Source of the DNA: CAYNFH01 sp964396385
GTDB lineage: Bacteria > Armatimonadota > Chthonomonadetes > Chthonomonadales > CAJBBX01
DNA length: 16,376 nucleotides
NCBI GenBank assembly: GCA_964396385.1
Contig: CAYNFH010000155.1
Coordinates: 1-16,376, forward strand
Direction of reading: 5' to 3'
Both the position numbers and the translations under genes were made by a program. The notes beneath the pieces are model-generated. The model was not told where the DNA came from. It saw only the letters and a list, made by a program, of their open reading frames with translations, and searched no databases. Every line of letters begins with the position of its first letter. The first letter of the stretch is position 1. Below, piece by piece: positions 1 through 5,832 of this stretch.

Positions 1-106
1 CTCACGTCCACTCCCAAAACACGCCTGCAATCTACCCCTCAAGTGCCGGCTTCATCACCACGGCGCACACCACAAGAACGGGCGTTTAGGTGTTCCAGTT
101 CCGCCC

Positions 107-146
107 CTGAACCCACGAATGCTCGAACGGCTGAACACCCGAACAC
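107..146 (-). repeat. Degenerate octanucleotide array after the GT9 gene
   Basis: Five consecutive 8-base units read on the plus strand as CTGAACCC, ACGAATGC, TCGAACGG, CTGAACAC and CCGAACAC (consensus near NCGAACNC). The array begins directly after the TAA stop of the glycosyltransferase gene at 147-149. It resembles the other 7-9 base arrays in this window. No gene is seen in bases 1-146. Confidence 0.7.
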
Positions 147-1487
147 TTATCTCCTCACGCCTTCTTCCTCCACGAGCTGCTCCGCCACGGCGCGATCGAA
201 CACAATTTCCGGAGAGAGGGAGACCTGCAGATTCAGCTCCGGCGTGGGGCGGTCCAGGTTCTTCCGCACCGCCTGCTGCACCTGCTCCACGGTGATGCCG
301 TTGATGCACAGCGGTTTGGCGTAGCGGCACGTGCCGCACTGGTCTCGCCCGTGGCCCTGGTGGCACGGGCTGCAGGAGAGCTCATGCCAGATTACCGTAT
401 TATTCGGGCCCCAGGGACTGGAGCGGTGCCAGCAAGTCGAGCCGAAGATGGCGACCACCGGAGTCCCCATTGCGGATGCCACGTGCATGGGGCCGGAATC
501 GTTGCCCACGTAAGCGTCGCACCGCTTGAGCAGGGCCGCCATCTGCCGGAGGGTCGTTTTGCCGATCGCGTTGATGACCGTGGGGCCCAGCGCCTGCTGC
601 ATGGCTTCGCCGAGTGGCTCCTCGCCCCGTCCGCCGACCAGCACCACACGGCCGCGATATTCATCCCGGATCCACCGCGCCAGCGCGGTGAAGTTCTCCA
701 GCGGCCACTGCCGGCCGAGCGGGTTGTGCCCGCCAGAGAGTCCGAGGCCGACCAGTATATCGCCCGGGCAGGCGCCATAATCGGCCAGGATCTCCGCCGC
801 GATGGCCTCGTCCTGCGGATCCAGCCAGAGCTCCAGCCGCTCGTCCTCCACGTCGCCGCCCAGGTAGGTGATCAGGTCCAGGTTGTGAACCGTCTGGTGC
901 TTGACATCCTGATCATCGACGGCATGGGTCAGCAGCCGGTCGAAACCGCGGTTAAGGCGTTGCTTGCGCCACGTACTCTTCTCTGAGAAACCTACCCGCC
1001 ACCTTGCGCCGCTGAAGAACGCCACGTAAGTCGCGTACCAGCTATCCGTCTCCCAGCGCGGCACTACGGCCAGGTCGTACCGTTGGTGTCGGAGGTGCTT
1101 CCTGGCAAAGCGCAGCGCTCGTCCCGGCAGGAGGAGAGGGCGCAGCCATGGCCTCATCTGGGGACTGTAGGTGAGAACTTCGGAGACGTAGGGGCAAAGC
1201 TCTATGAGGTTGCGGTTCGCCGGCTTTACCACCAGCGTAATATGCGCTTGCGGCAGCAGCCGCCGCAGCTCACGCAGAAAAGGGGTGAACATCACCCCGT
1301 CGCCGATCTCATCCAGCCGTACTACGAGGACGGAACGGACCTCCGAAAGGTCCAGTGGGTCTTCCGGACCGCCAATCCTGCCCCGGTACAGAGAGGACGT
1401 GGCATGCGACTGAATCCCGACGACGGTTGAAACGGCTCTTCCCGCGGCCCGTCTCAGCGCAGCCGTGAAATGGCTCCGGGTGACCAT
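147..1487 (-). CDS. Glycosyltransferase family 9 (heptosyltransferase-like)
   Basis: This 446-residue protein resembles GT9 enzymes such as the LPS heptosyltransferases WaaC/WaaF, which transfer a sugar from an NDP donor to a growing glycan on the cytoplasmic face. The N-terminal Rossmann domain begins near residue 53 (VLVVRLDEIGDGVMFTPF). The C-terminal nucleotide-sugar domain has GRQWPLENF near 258-266, VVLVGG at 281-286 and the hallmark NDSGPMHVASAMGTPVVAIFG at 329-349. Family members are usually about 350 residues. Here there are about 50 extra residues at the N-terminus and about 40 at the C-terminus, plus a cysteine cluster (C372, C375, C384, C387, C394). ATG 1487 is the first good start, but its ribosome site is weak: a GGGAGG lies about 16 bases upstream. 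The sugar and acceptor cannot be read from the sequence. It is the last gene of the minus-strand set and is separated from the DUF4838 gene by 228 bases. Confidence 0.9.
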   Translation of the reverse strand: MVTRSHFTAALRRAAGRAVSTVVGIQSHATSSLYRGRIGGPEDPLDLSEVRSVLVVRLDEIGDGVMFTPFLRELRRLLPQAHITLVVKPANRNLIELCPYVSEVLTYSPQMRPWLRPLLLPGRALRFARKHLRHQRYDLAVVPRWETDSWYATYVAFFSGARWRVGFSEKSTWRKQRLNRGFDRLLTHAVDDQDVKHQTVHNLDLITYLGGDVEDERLELWLDPQDEAIAAEILADYGACPGDILVGLGLSGGHNPLGRQWPLENFTALARWIRDEYRGRVVLVGGRGEEPLGEAMQQALGPTVINAIGKTTLRQMAALLKRCDAYVGNDSGPMHVASAMGTPVVAIFGSTCWHRSSPWGPNNTVIWHELSCSPCHQGHGRDQCGTCRYAKPLCINGITVEQVQQAVRKNLDRPTPELNLQVSLSPEIVFDRAVAEQLVEEEGVRR

Positions 1488-1580
1488 GGACGGTTGCAGC
1501 GCCTCCCTCTGCTTAATTCTTCAGAGGCCAGGAGACTTCATGGCCCCGTACGACGCTTTCGTTACAGCCAGCCGTCTGCC

Positions 1581-1586
1581 ATTATA
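1581..1586 (-). promoter_or_regulatory. Putative -10 box for the GT9 gene
   Basis: A perfect TATAAT reads on the minus strand about 95 bases before the GT9 start. No clear TTGACA-like -35 sits 16-18 bases upstream of it; a TTGACG lies only two bases away, too close. This is suggestive of a separate promoter for the glycosyltransferase but not proof. Confidence 0.35.
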
Positions 1587-1624
1587 CCCGTCAAGCCAGT
1601 AACCTTACCGGCATGTCGCACGGC

Positions 1625-1700
1625 TGGAGTAGTGGAGTAATGGAGTGATGTTCCAGAATCCGGAGCCCAATACTCCAACACCCCACTACTCCATTACTCC
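1625..1700. repeat. Inverted pair of octanucleotide arrays around a shared core
   Basis: The left arm is three 8-base units (TGGAGTAG, TGGAGTAA, TGGAGTGA, 1625-1648). The right arm is four units (AATACTCC, AACACCCC, ACTACTCC, ATTACTCC, 1669-1700) in the opposite sense, so the arms can pair. Between them lies TTCCAGAATCCGGAGCCC. Its 13-base part TCCAGAATCCGGA (1652-1664) recurs inverted at 11890-11902. The array ends 15 bases past the DUF4838 stop codon, so the hairpin could also end transcription. Confidence 0.75.
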
Positions 1701-1715
1701 GCTATCGCTCTTCTG

Positions 1716-3995
1716 TCACCTCGCCTTCACAAAGTAGATCCGGTCCACGTACACGCCCTCCTCCGCCTGCGCGTTGCCGGGCGGGCTCACCCAGATGTAC
1801 ATTCCTTGATGGAACTGCCACGTACCAAGGTCGTAGGTGTGGTACGCGCCGTCCCCGGCGCGGTCCAGCCCGATGGTCTGCTGCGCTACCGCCGCGTTCT
1901 TCTGGTTGTCGAATACTCCGATGGTGAACGCCAGTCCCGACTGCTGCAGGGGCTGGCTCCGAACTACCGCGAACGCATGCCAGGAGCCGGGCAGGGCGTC
2001 GGCGAGGTCGCGTGAGATAACCAGTTGGGTCGCCCATTCCTGCCGGCCGCCGGGCATCCGGACGGCCTTGCCGTCGGACGCCTTTGGGTCGTCCACAATG
2101 GACGCCGCAGTCGGTCCCCCGAACAGCGTGAAGCCGCTCTCCTGCACATCTCGCCAGCTTCCAGGCGGGAGCCCCGCGACGCCCGGAGGAGGCGGCGCCG
2201 CGGACGCGCTCCCGAGGTGGGACCGGATGCCCGCCTCGTAGGATGCCAGGGATTGGCTCTCCCCGATGGAGTCCACCTTTAGTGCATGGACCCGCCGGAA
2301 GAACGCGTCCGCCAGCTCCTGCTGACTGGGAAGTGCCCGTGTGCCCGCCCCCGATGCCGCCCACGCCTGCTTCACTCCCTCGTACCGCACGAGGATGGCG
2401 TTCTCCAGGGGCAGCCGTTCCCGCGTAACCCTGCGGAGCAGCGCCGGGTCGTTGGCGACCGCCTGCTGCGCCTGGTCGAAGAGGCGGCTGGCCTGCACCA
2501 GATCCGCGGCGGAGAGGAACTCCAGGTTGCTCTGGAAGCAGAGCACCCGCGTCGGGCCGCGCATGGCGCTGTCGTTCACGACGTCCAGATACTGCTTCAG
2601 GTACGGTCCGGCGGCGCCGTAGTAGCCATTGAGAAAGTCGGCCGTGAGCTGGGTCGGGTCCCGCGAGGGGTCCCACAGCAGGTGCGCGAGCAGCCAGGCG
2701 CGCAGCCGCACGAAGTCTCCGGCGCGAGTGAAGGCGTCGCCCTGCTCAAAGACGCTCTGGGCGTTGTTCGCCACAAAGAAGCGGATGTTCGGCGCCAGGT
2801 TCTTCAGGTCCGGGAACGGCAGCAGGTAGTTGGCAAAGTCCGTCACGTAGTCCCAGACGGCCAGGCGCGGAGCGATGCGGCTCCAGTCCAGCACATCCTG
2901 GCGGAAATCCTTGTTGTAGTCGCTGTCCAGGGGGTGGGCGAAGTCGCACTCAAAGCTGCAGAGGCGGATGGTCACGTTCGACGCCGGCCGCACATGGAGC
3001 GGCGCCTTCCGGCTCCACTGGTATGCCAGCGTCTCTACCTGGACGTTGGGAAACTCCCTGTGAATATCGTCCGCCACGGCGTTTACATACCGGAGGAGGG
3101 GACCGGCGGGAGAGCCCTCCGACTGCTCTACGGCCCTACAGTTGGGGCACTGGCAGTAACCGCCTGCGTCGTTCTGGCTGATGGAGATGACGTCGGCGGT
3201 GGGGTCCTTGCGCAGCCACTCCAGGGCGGCGGCGGTGAGGGCCTTGCGTCCCGCCTCGTTGGTCAGGCAGAGCTGAGCGGCCTGGCCAACGCGCTTGCCA
3301 TTGATCTCGCTGTACCACTCCGGATGCTGGGCGAAGTACTTGTCCGGCGGCAGGAGCTGATAGAACGTGTGGCACCACCCCAGCGTGGGCCGGTGTCCGC
3401 CGTACTCCGGCGGGATGTTGGTCCAGTGGCCGTTGACCTTCAGCCGGACGGCGAAGTCCGGCGACGTGTTCACGTCGCGCTCATACGCCTCGCGGATCTG
3501 CAGCTTCGGAACGTAGACCGTGCTGAGCGGAGGGATAGTGAGCGTCCGCTTCTGCGGGATGGAGCTCTCAGAGGAGGTCCACCACCGGCAACCCACCGAG
3601 TCCTCCAGGAACGTGTAGACGGCGTAGAGCGTCCCGCGCGGCTTGCCGCCGGCCAGGATCAGGTTGGGGCCGGCGGTCTTCATGAGGATGCCGTCCGTGC
3701 CCAGCCGGGCCCAGTCCACGCTCCCCGCGAGCGCGTCCCCGCGTTTGGTGCGGCCCACAAAGATAGCCGGCGCGCTCTCCTCCGCTTCAGCCTCCGTCTG
3801 GATGGGGAAGTCGGCGCCGGTGACCTGCCGGAGGTACGTCTGGAGCTCTTTGGCGGCGGTGCGCTCCGGCGCGTCCGCGGAATCGCCGACCACGATGACG
3901 TAGTCGCTCTTGCCGTTGCTACTCAGGGGCTGGGCGGCGCAGCCGGTCGCGGCTATCAGCGGCAGCGCGACTGCAAGGAGAAGAAAAGTCCTCAT
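1716..3995 (-). CDS. DUF4838 family lipoprotein (alpha-glucuronidase-like N-domain)
   Basis: This is a 759-residue exported protein of the DUF4838 family, found in polysaccharide-degrading bacteria and thought to act on glycans; no reaction is established. The N-terminus is a signal peptide with a lipobox-like AATGC (Cys 19), suggesting a lipid anchor. Residues about 30-150 resemble the beta/alpha domain before the catalytic domain in GH20/GH67 enzymes (KELQTYLRQVTG). The DUF4838 core carries the CQCPNC motif at 281-286, followed by EGSPAGPLLRYVNAV, both typical of the family. Residues from about 610 look like a separate beta-sandwich, possibly carbohydrate-binding, after a proline-rich linker. 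ATG 3995 is preferred over an in-frame TTG four codons upstream because the signal peptide then starts MRTFLLL; both ribosome sites are weak. Upstream is a CRP-type promoter. It may trim or remodel a glycan, but that is inference. Confidence 0.85.
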   Translation of the reverse strand: MRTFLLLAVALPLIAATGCAAQPLSSNGKSDYVIVVGDSADAPERTAAKELQTYLRQVTGADFPIQTEAEAEESAPAIFVGRTKRGDALAGSVDWARLGTDGILMKTAGPNLILAGGKPRGTLYAVYTFLEDSVGCRWWTSSESSIPQKRTLTIPPLSTVYVPKLQIREAYERDVNTSPDFAVRLKVNGHWTNIPPEYGGHRPTLGWCHTFYQLLPPDKYFAQHPEWYSEINGKRVGQAAQLCLTNEAGRKALTAAALEWLRKDPTADVISISQNDAGGYCQCPNCRAVEQSEGSPAGPLLRYVNAVADDIHREFPNVQVETLAYQWSRKAPLHVRPASNVTIRLCSFECDFAHPLDSDYNKDFRQDVLDWSRIAPRLAVWDYVTDFANYLLPFPDLKNLAPNIRFFVANNAQSVFEQGDAFTRAGDFVRLRAWLLAHLLWDPSRDPTQLTADFLNGYYGAAGPYLKQYLDVVNDSAMRGPTRVLCFQSNLEFLSAADLVQASRLFDQAQQAVANDPALLRRVTRERLPLENAILVRYEGVKQAWAASGAGTRALPSQQELADAFFRRVHALKVDSIGESQSLASYEAGIRSHLGSASAAPPPPGVAGLPPGSWRDVQESGFTLFGGPTAASIVDDPKASDGKAVRMPGGRQEWATQLVISRDLADALPGSWHAFAVVRSQPLQQSGLAFTIGVFDNQKNAAVAQQTIGLDRAGDGAYHTYDLGTWQFHQGMYIWVSPPGNAQAEEGVYVDRIYFVKAR

Positions 3996-4045
3996 GGACA
4001 ACCTCAACTTTCAAGGCTGGAAGAGATTCAGTATGGTTCACGGCT

Positions 4046-4089
4046 ATTATGCATCGCGGGCGGCCTGGTCGGGTGTGAACGTGTTCACA
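4046..4089 (-). promoter_or_regulatory. CRP-type site and -10 box upstream of DUF4838 gene
   Basis: TGTGAACGTGTTCACA at 4074-4089 is a perfect two-fold palindrome matching the CRP consensus TGTGA-N6-TCACA. On the minus strand a CATAAT -10 element lies at 4051-4046. A start of transcription near 4040 would put the palindrome centre at about -41.5, the position of class II CRP-activated promoters, and there is no good -35 box. This predicts cAMP- or CRP/FNR-family control of the DUF4838 gene, with a 45-base leader. The binding protein is not in the window. Confidence 0.6.
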
Positions 4090-4147
4090 GCGATGCCCCG
4101 GCCCCTTATGGTTATTGACGAATAAGCGCCGCAACGGCACGTGCGCA

Positions 4148-4203
4148 CGGACCAAGGTCCGGCGCTGGGTGGCTTACAGCCGAGTGTCCACGGAGGTGGA
4201 CAC
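4148..4203. repeat. Two short hairpins in the intergenic region
   Basis: CGGACC-AA-GGTCCG (4148-4161) and GTGTCCAC-GGAG-GTGGACAC (4184-4203) are perfect inverted repeats. They lie between the acetyltransferase stop and the DUF4838 promoter, beside a third hairpin at 4261-4278. They may form terminators or be part of a dispersed element; there is no T-run. Confidence 0.55.
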
Positions 4204-4246
4204 GAGTCGTAGCGGCACTATTTCGGCAAAGACCGTAAGTCGCGGG

Positions 4247-4305
4247 CAACAAGTACGCAAAGTCCCCCTGCGGGGCCTCCGGGATCTGGACCCTCAACCC
4301 TCAAC
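4247..4305. repeat. Composite repeat: hairpin module plus core and heptamers
   Basis: Bases 4247-4287 match 15024-15063 closely (shared start CAACAAGTAC, then CAAAGTCC). A hairpin with arms AGTCCCC and GGGGCCT follows. Next comes TCCGGGATCTGGACC, close to 11890-11904, and two CCTCAAC heptamers (4292-4305). The stop codon of the acetyltransferase (4301-4303, minus strand) lies inside the second heptamer, so this element sets the 3' end of that gene. Confidence 0.75.
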
Positions 4306-4972
4306 GCTCGCGCAGCTTGAACAGCGCGTGGCTGTCCGCCGCGGAGGGTTTCGCGGGATTGCCGACATAGACTCCACGGTCTACTGTAGACTTGTTCACC
4401 ACGGCGCCCATCCCGATCACGCAGTCCCGGCCAATGGTCACGTTATTCGCGACGCAGCTATTTACCCCGAAAAAGCAGCTTTCGCCTACGGTGCAGTAGC
4501 CGGAGATGACCACGTGGGAGGAGAGGAAGCTGTTGTCATGGATCACGCTCTGGTGGCCTATGTGGTTACCGCTCCAGAGCACCACGTTGTTCCCGATGCG
4601 CACGGAATACTGGAGGACGTTGTTCTCCATGATGAAGCAGTTCTCGCCGATCTCCACGTTCCTCCAGACAAAGGCGCGGGAGCTCACGTAGGAGGCCAGC
4701 CCGTATCCCTTGGACCTGGCCGCCCGGTAGAGGCGGGTCCGGACCCGGTTCAGCTTTGTGTAGGAGATGGCAACAAATGCCTGGTGGCGGGAAGGGGGAA
4801 ATCGCTCCTCCACCTCTTCGAACGCGACCACGGGCAGGTCGAACAGCCGATCCCTCTTCAGGAACTCCTGCTCCACGCAGAAACCCGCTACCTCGTGCGG
4901 GGAATCGTGGGTGAAGTACTCGTAGGCCAGCTCGGCGGTCTCCCCGTCGCCCACAATGACAATGCGGTCCAT
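4301..4972 (-). CDS. NeuD/PglD-like sugar O/N-acetyltransferase
   Basis: This 223-residue protein has the two-domain layout of PglD/NeuD acetyltransferases. A small Rossmann domain (MDRIVIVGDGETAELAYEYF) is followed by a left-handed beta-helix of hexapeptide repeats from about residue 100 (VEIGENCFIMENNVLQ, VRIGNNVVLWSG, CTVGESCFFGVNS, VTIGRDCVIGMG). The likely catalytic histidine is H137 or H140 in GNHIGHQSVI. Such enzymes move acetyl from acetyl-CoA to an amino sugar nucleotide or sialic acid in the cytoplasm. The start ATG follows GGGAGAG at a five-base gap. It is not in the ketoisomerase/aminotransferase operon, so its substrate is uncertain. The last residues (LRER) and the stop run into a repeat element. 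Confidence 0.88.
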   Translation of the reverse strand: MDRIVIVGDGETAELAYEYFTHDSPHEVAGFCVEQEFLKRDRLFDLPVVAFEEVEERFPPSRHQAFVAISYTKLNRVRTRLYRAARSKGYGLASYVSSRAFVWRNVEIGENCFIMENNVLQYSVRIGNNVVLWSGNHIGHQSVIHDNSFLSSHVVISGYCTVGESCFFGVNSCVANNVTIGRDCVIGMGAVVNKSTVDRGVYVGNPAKPSAADSHALFKLRER

Positions 4973-5057
4973 CTTGCTCTCCCGGCGCCTGTTATCTAGC
5001 GCCCGGTTCGCCGCCGGAACCGCTCAGCCCTGCCGGCGGAGGACTCGTGGCGGGAGC

Positions 5058-5099
5058 CAGTCCTCAGTAGGCAGTCATCAGTCGTTAGTCCGCAGTCAT
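5058..5099. repeat. Degenerate CAGTNNN heptanucleotide array
   Basis: Six units in a row: CAGTCCT, CAGTAGG, CAGTCAT, CAGTCGT, TAGTCCG, CAGTCAT. This resembles the short tandemly repeated (STRR) heptamers known from filamentous cyanobacteria, though the flanking genes do not look cyanobacterial. Confidence 0.75.
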
Positions 5100-5111
5100 T
5101 GCGCGGTGGGG

Positions 5112-5126
5112 TGAGACATTGTCTCA
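5112..5126. repeat. TGAGACATTGTCTCA palindrome, copy 1
   Basis: A 15-base inverted repeat (7-base arms, one central base), preceded by GGGG and followed by ATTTG. It has two further copies at 5376 and 5445. It lies about 140 bases upstream of the acetyltransferase start. Confidence 0.7.
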
Positions 5127-5167
5127 ATTTGCGGGGCGGCAGGACTCTGTATGGCTCGGGTGGCATT

Positions 5168-5205
5168 CCACCACAATGTGACGGGATCCCGTCACATTGT
5201 GGTGG
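5168..5205. repeat. Perfect 38-base palindrome
   Basis: The left half CCACCACAATGTGACGGGA is followed without a loop by its exact reverse complement; the symmetry centre is between 5186 and 5187, inside GGATCC. All 19 pairs match. It could extrude as a cruciform or mark an insertion. It contains TGTGA and TCACA but with ten bases between, so it is not a standard CRP site. Confidence 0.9.
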
Positions 5206-5338
5206 TTTGGTCCCATCGCCGGACACGCGCGTGAGGGACCATTCCGGCCCTCCCCTCCGCGATGCACAGATAGCACTGTCGTACGCGCTGCAAGCCCTCA
5301 CCCCCGGGTTGTACGCATTGTTGCTTCCTACGCATTAT

Positions 5339-5366
5339 CCCCCTCTCCCAAGAACAGGAGAGGGGG
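5339..5366. repeat. CCCCCTCTCC / GGAGAGGGGG hairpin
   Basis: Perfect 10-base arms enclose the loop CAAGAACA. Hairpins of this CCCTCTCC/GGAGAGGG type are common intergenic repeats in several bacterial phyla. It stands 10 bases before the second TGAGAC palindrome. Confidence 0.65.
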
Positions 5367-5375
5367 GAGATGGAG

Positions 5376-5390
5376 TGAGACGTTGTCTCA
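5376..5390. repeat. TGAGACGTTGTCTCA palindrome, copy 2
   Basis: Same element as 5112-5126 with one changed base (A to G at position 7). It is preceded by GGAG and followed by AAAATG. Confidence 0.7.
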
Positions 5391-5396
5391 AAATGC

Positions 5397-5424
5397 AGAG
5401 TCGAGAGTCTAGAGTCGAGAGAGC
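5397..5424. repeat. AGAGTCG heptanucleotide array
   Basis: Four units: AGAGTCG, AGAGTCT, AGAGTCG, AGAGAGC. It is followed at once by GGATTCCGGAG, related to the core of the composite elements at 1651 and 11888, and then by palindrome copy 3. Confidence 0.7.
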
Positions 5425-5444
5425 GGATTCCGGAGAGGGGGGAG

Positions 5445-5459
5445 TGAGACATTGTCTCA
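5445..5459. repeat. TGAGACATTGTCTCA palindrome, copy 3
   Basis: Identical to the copy at 5112-5126, again preceded by a G-rich GGAG context and followed by AATTAG. A small palindrome ATTAGCTAAT (5461-5470) abuts it. Confidence 0.7.
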
Positions 5460-5550
5460 AATTAGCTAATCTAAGCGATGGGGAGGAGCGGCGGCACCGG
5501 AATATGGATGAGATTGGCTGCCGGAGTGTGGGCGGTATTGGGTAGAGGCT

Positions 5551-5654
5551 GCGCAGAAAGCGCGGAAAGCGCAATAAGGGGGGCGCAGCGCCGGTTCCAA
5601 GCTCAACAGGGGCAGGATTCTTATTCTGCGCAGAAAGCGCAATAAGCGCAGTAA
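5551..5654. repeat. Two sets of degenerate nonanucleotide repeats
   Basis: Set one is GCGCAGAAA, GCGCGGAAA, GCGCAATAA (5551-5577). Set two is GCGCAGAAA, GCGCAATAA, GCGCAGTAA (5628-5654). Fifty bases without repeat units separate them. Both sets are followed by GGG. They are in the same orientation and look like two copies of one unit-array element. Confidence 0.7.
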
Positions 5655-5723
5655 GGGTGCAAGTTCCACCTCCCGGCCTTGGGCCTCGTTCAGGCGGAGG
5701 GTGGTGGAGACGCGGACGGGTGC

Positions 5724-5832
5724 TATAGCAAACCGAAGACGCCCTGAGGCTGATCCCAGGGCGCCTTCGAACCTTGGGCTACTCTATTCCCGGAGTGATC
5801 GCAACCGGGCTCCAGCCCGGGAAGGGGCCGTA
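5724..5832. repeat. Direct repeat, left copy (3' end of HAF gene and its tail)
   Basis: Bases 5781-5832 match 8436-8487 at 51 of 52 positions, and 5724-5744 match 8378-8398 at 19 of 21. The stretch between them has diverged but is of similar length (36 and 37 bases). The two copies are in the same orientation and bracket the HAF gene and the toxin-antitoxin pair. Confidence 0.85.
5740..5763 (-). terminator. Possible terminator of the HAF-repeat gene
   Basis: CGCCCTG (5740-5746) and CAGGGCG (5757-5763) pair across a 10-base loop, 15 bases past the stop codon. On the minus strand the stem is followed by TCTTCGGTTTG, only partly T-rich, so termination efficiency is uncertain. Confidence 0.5.

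Larger units (their letters stand above)
4973..5778. other. 806-base non-coding, repeat-dense gap
   Basis: No reading frame here has protein-like composition or a recognisable domain. The stretch is packed with elements listed separately: CAGT heptamers, three TGAGAC palindromes, a 38-base perfect palindrome, a G/C hairpin, AGAGTCG heptamers and two sets of GCGCAGAAA nonamers. It separates the acetyltransferase gene from the HAF-repeat gene and looks like a landing zone for small mobile repeats. Confidence 0.7.

Noticed and set aside
1591..1596. TTGACG as the -35 of the GT9 promoter
   Set aside because: It is only two bases from the TATAAT at 1586-1581, not the 16-18 needed.
2286..4118. A 610-codon open frame on the plus strand
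   Set aside because: It lies antisense to the DUF4838 gene in GC-rich DNA, has a biased composition rich in R, G, V and A, and contains no recognisable domain.
5168..5205. CRP site within the 38-base palindrome
   Set aside because: TGTGA and TCACA are ten bases apart here rather than six, so it does not fit the CRP consensus.
5058..5654. CRISPR array
   Set aside because: The repeat units are only 7-9 or 15 bases, with no regular unique spacers and no cas genes nearby.
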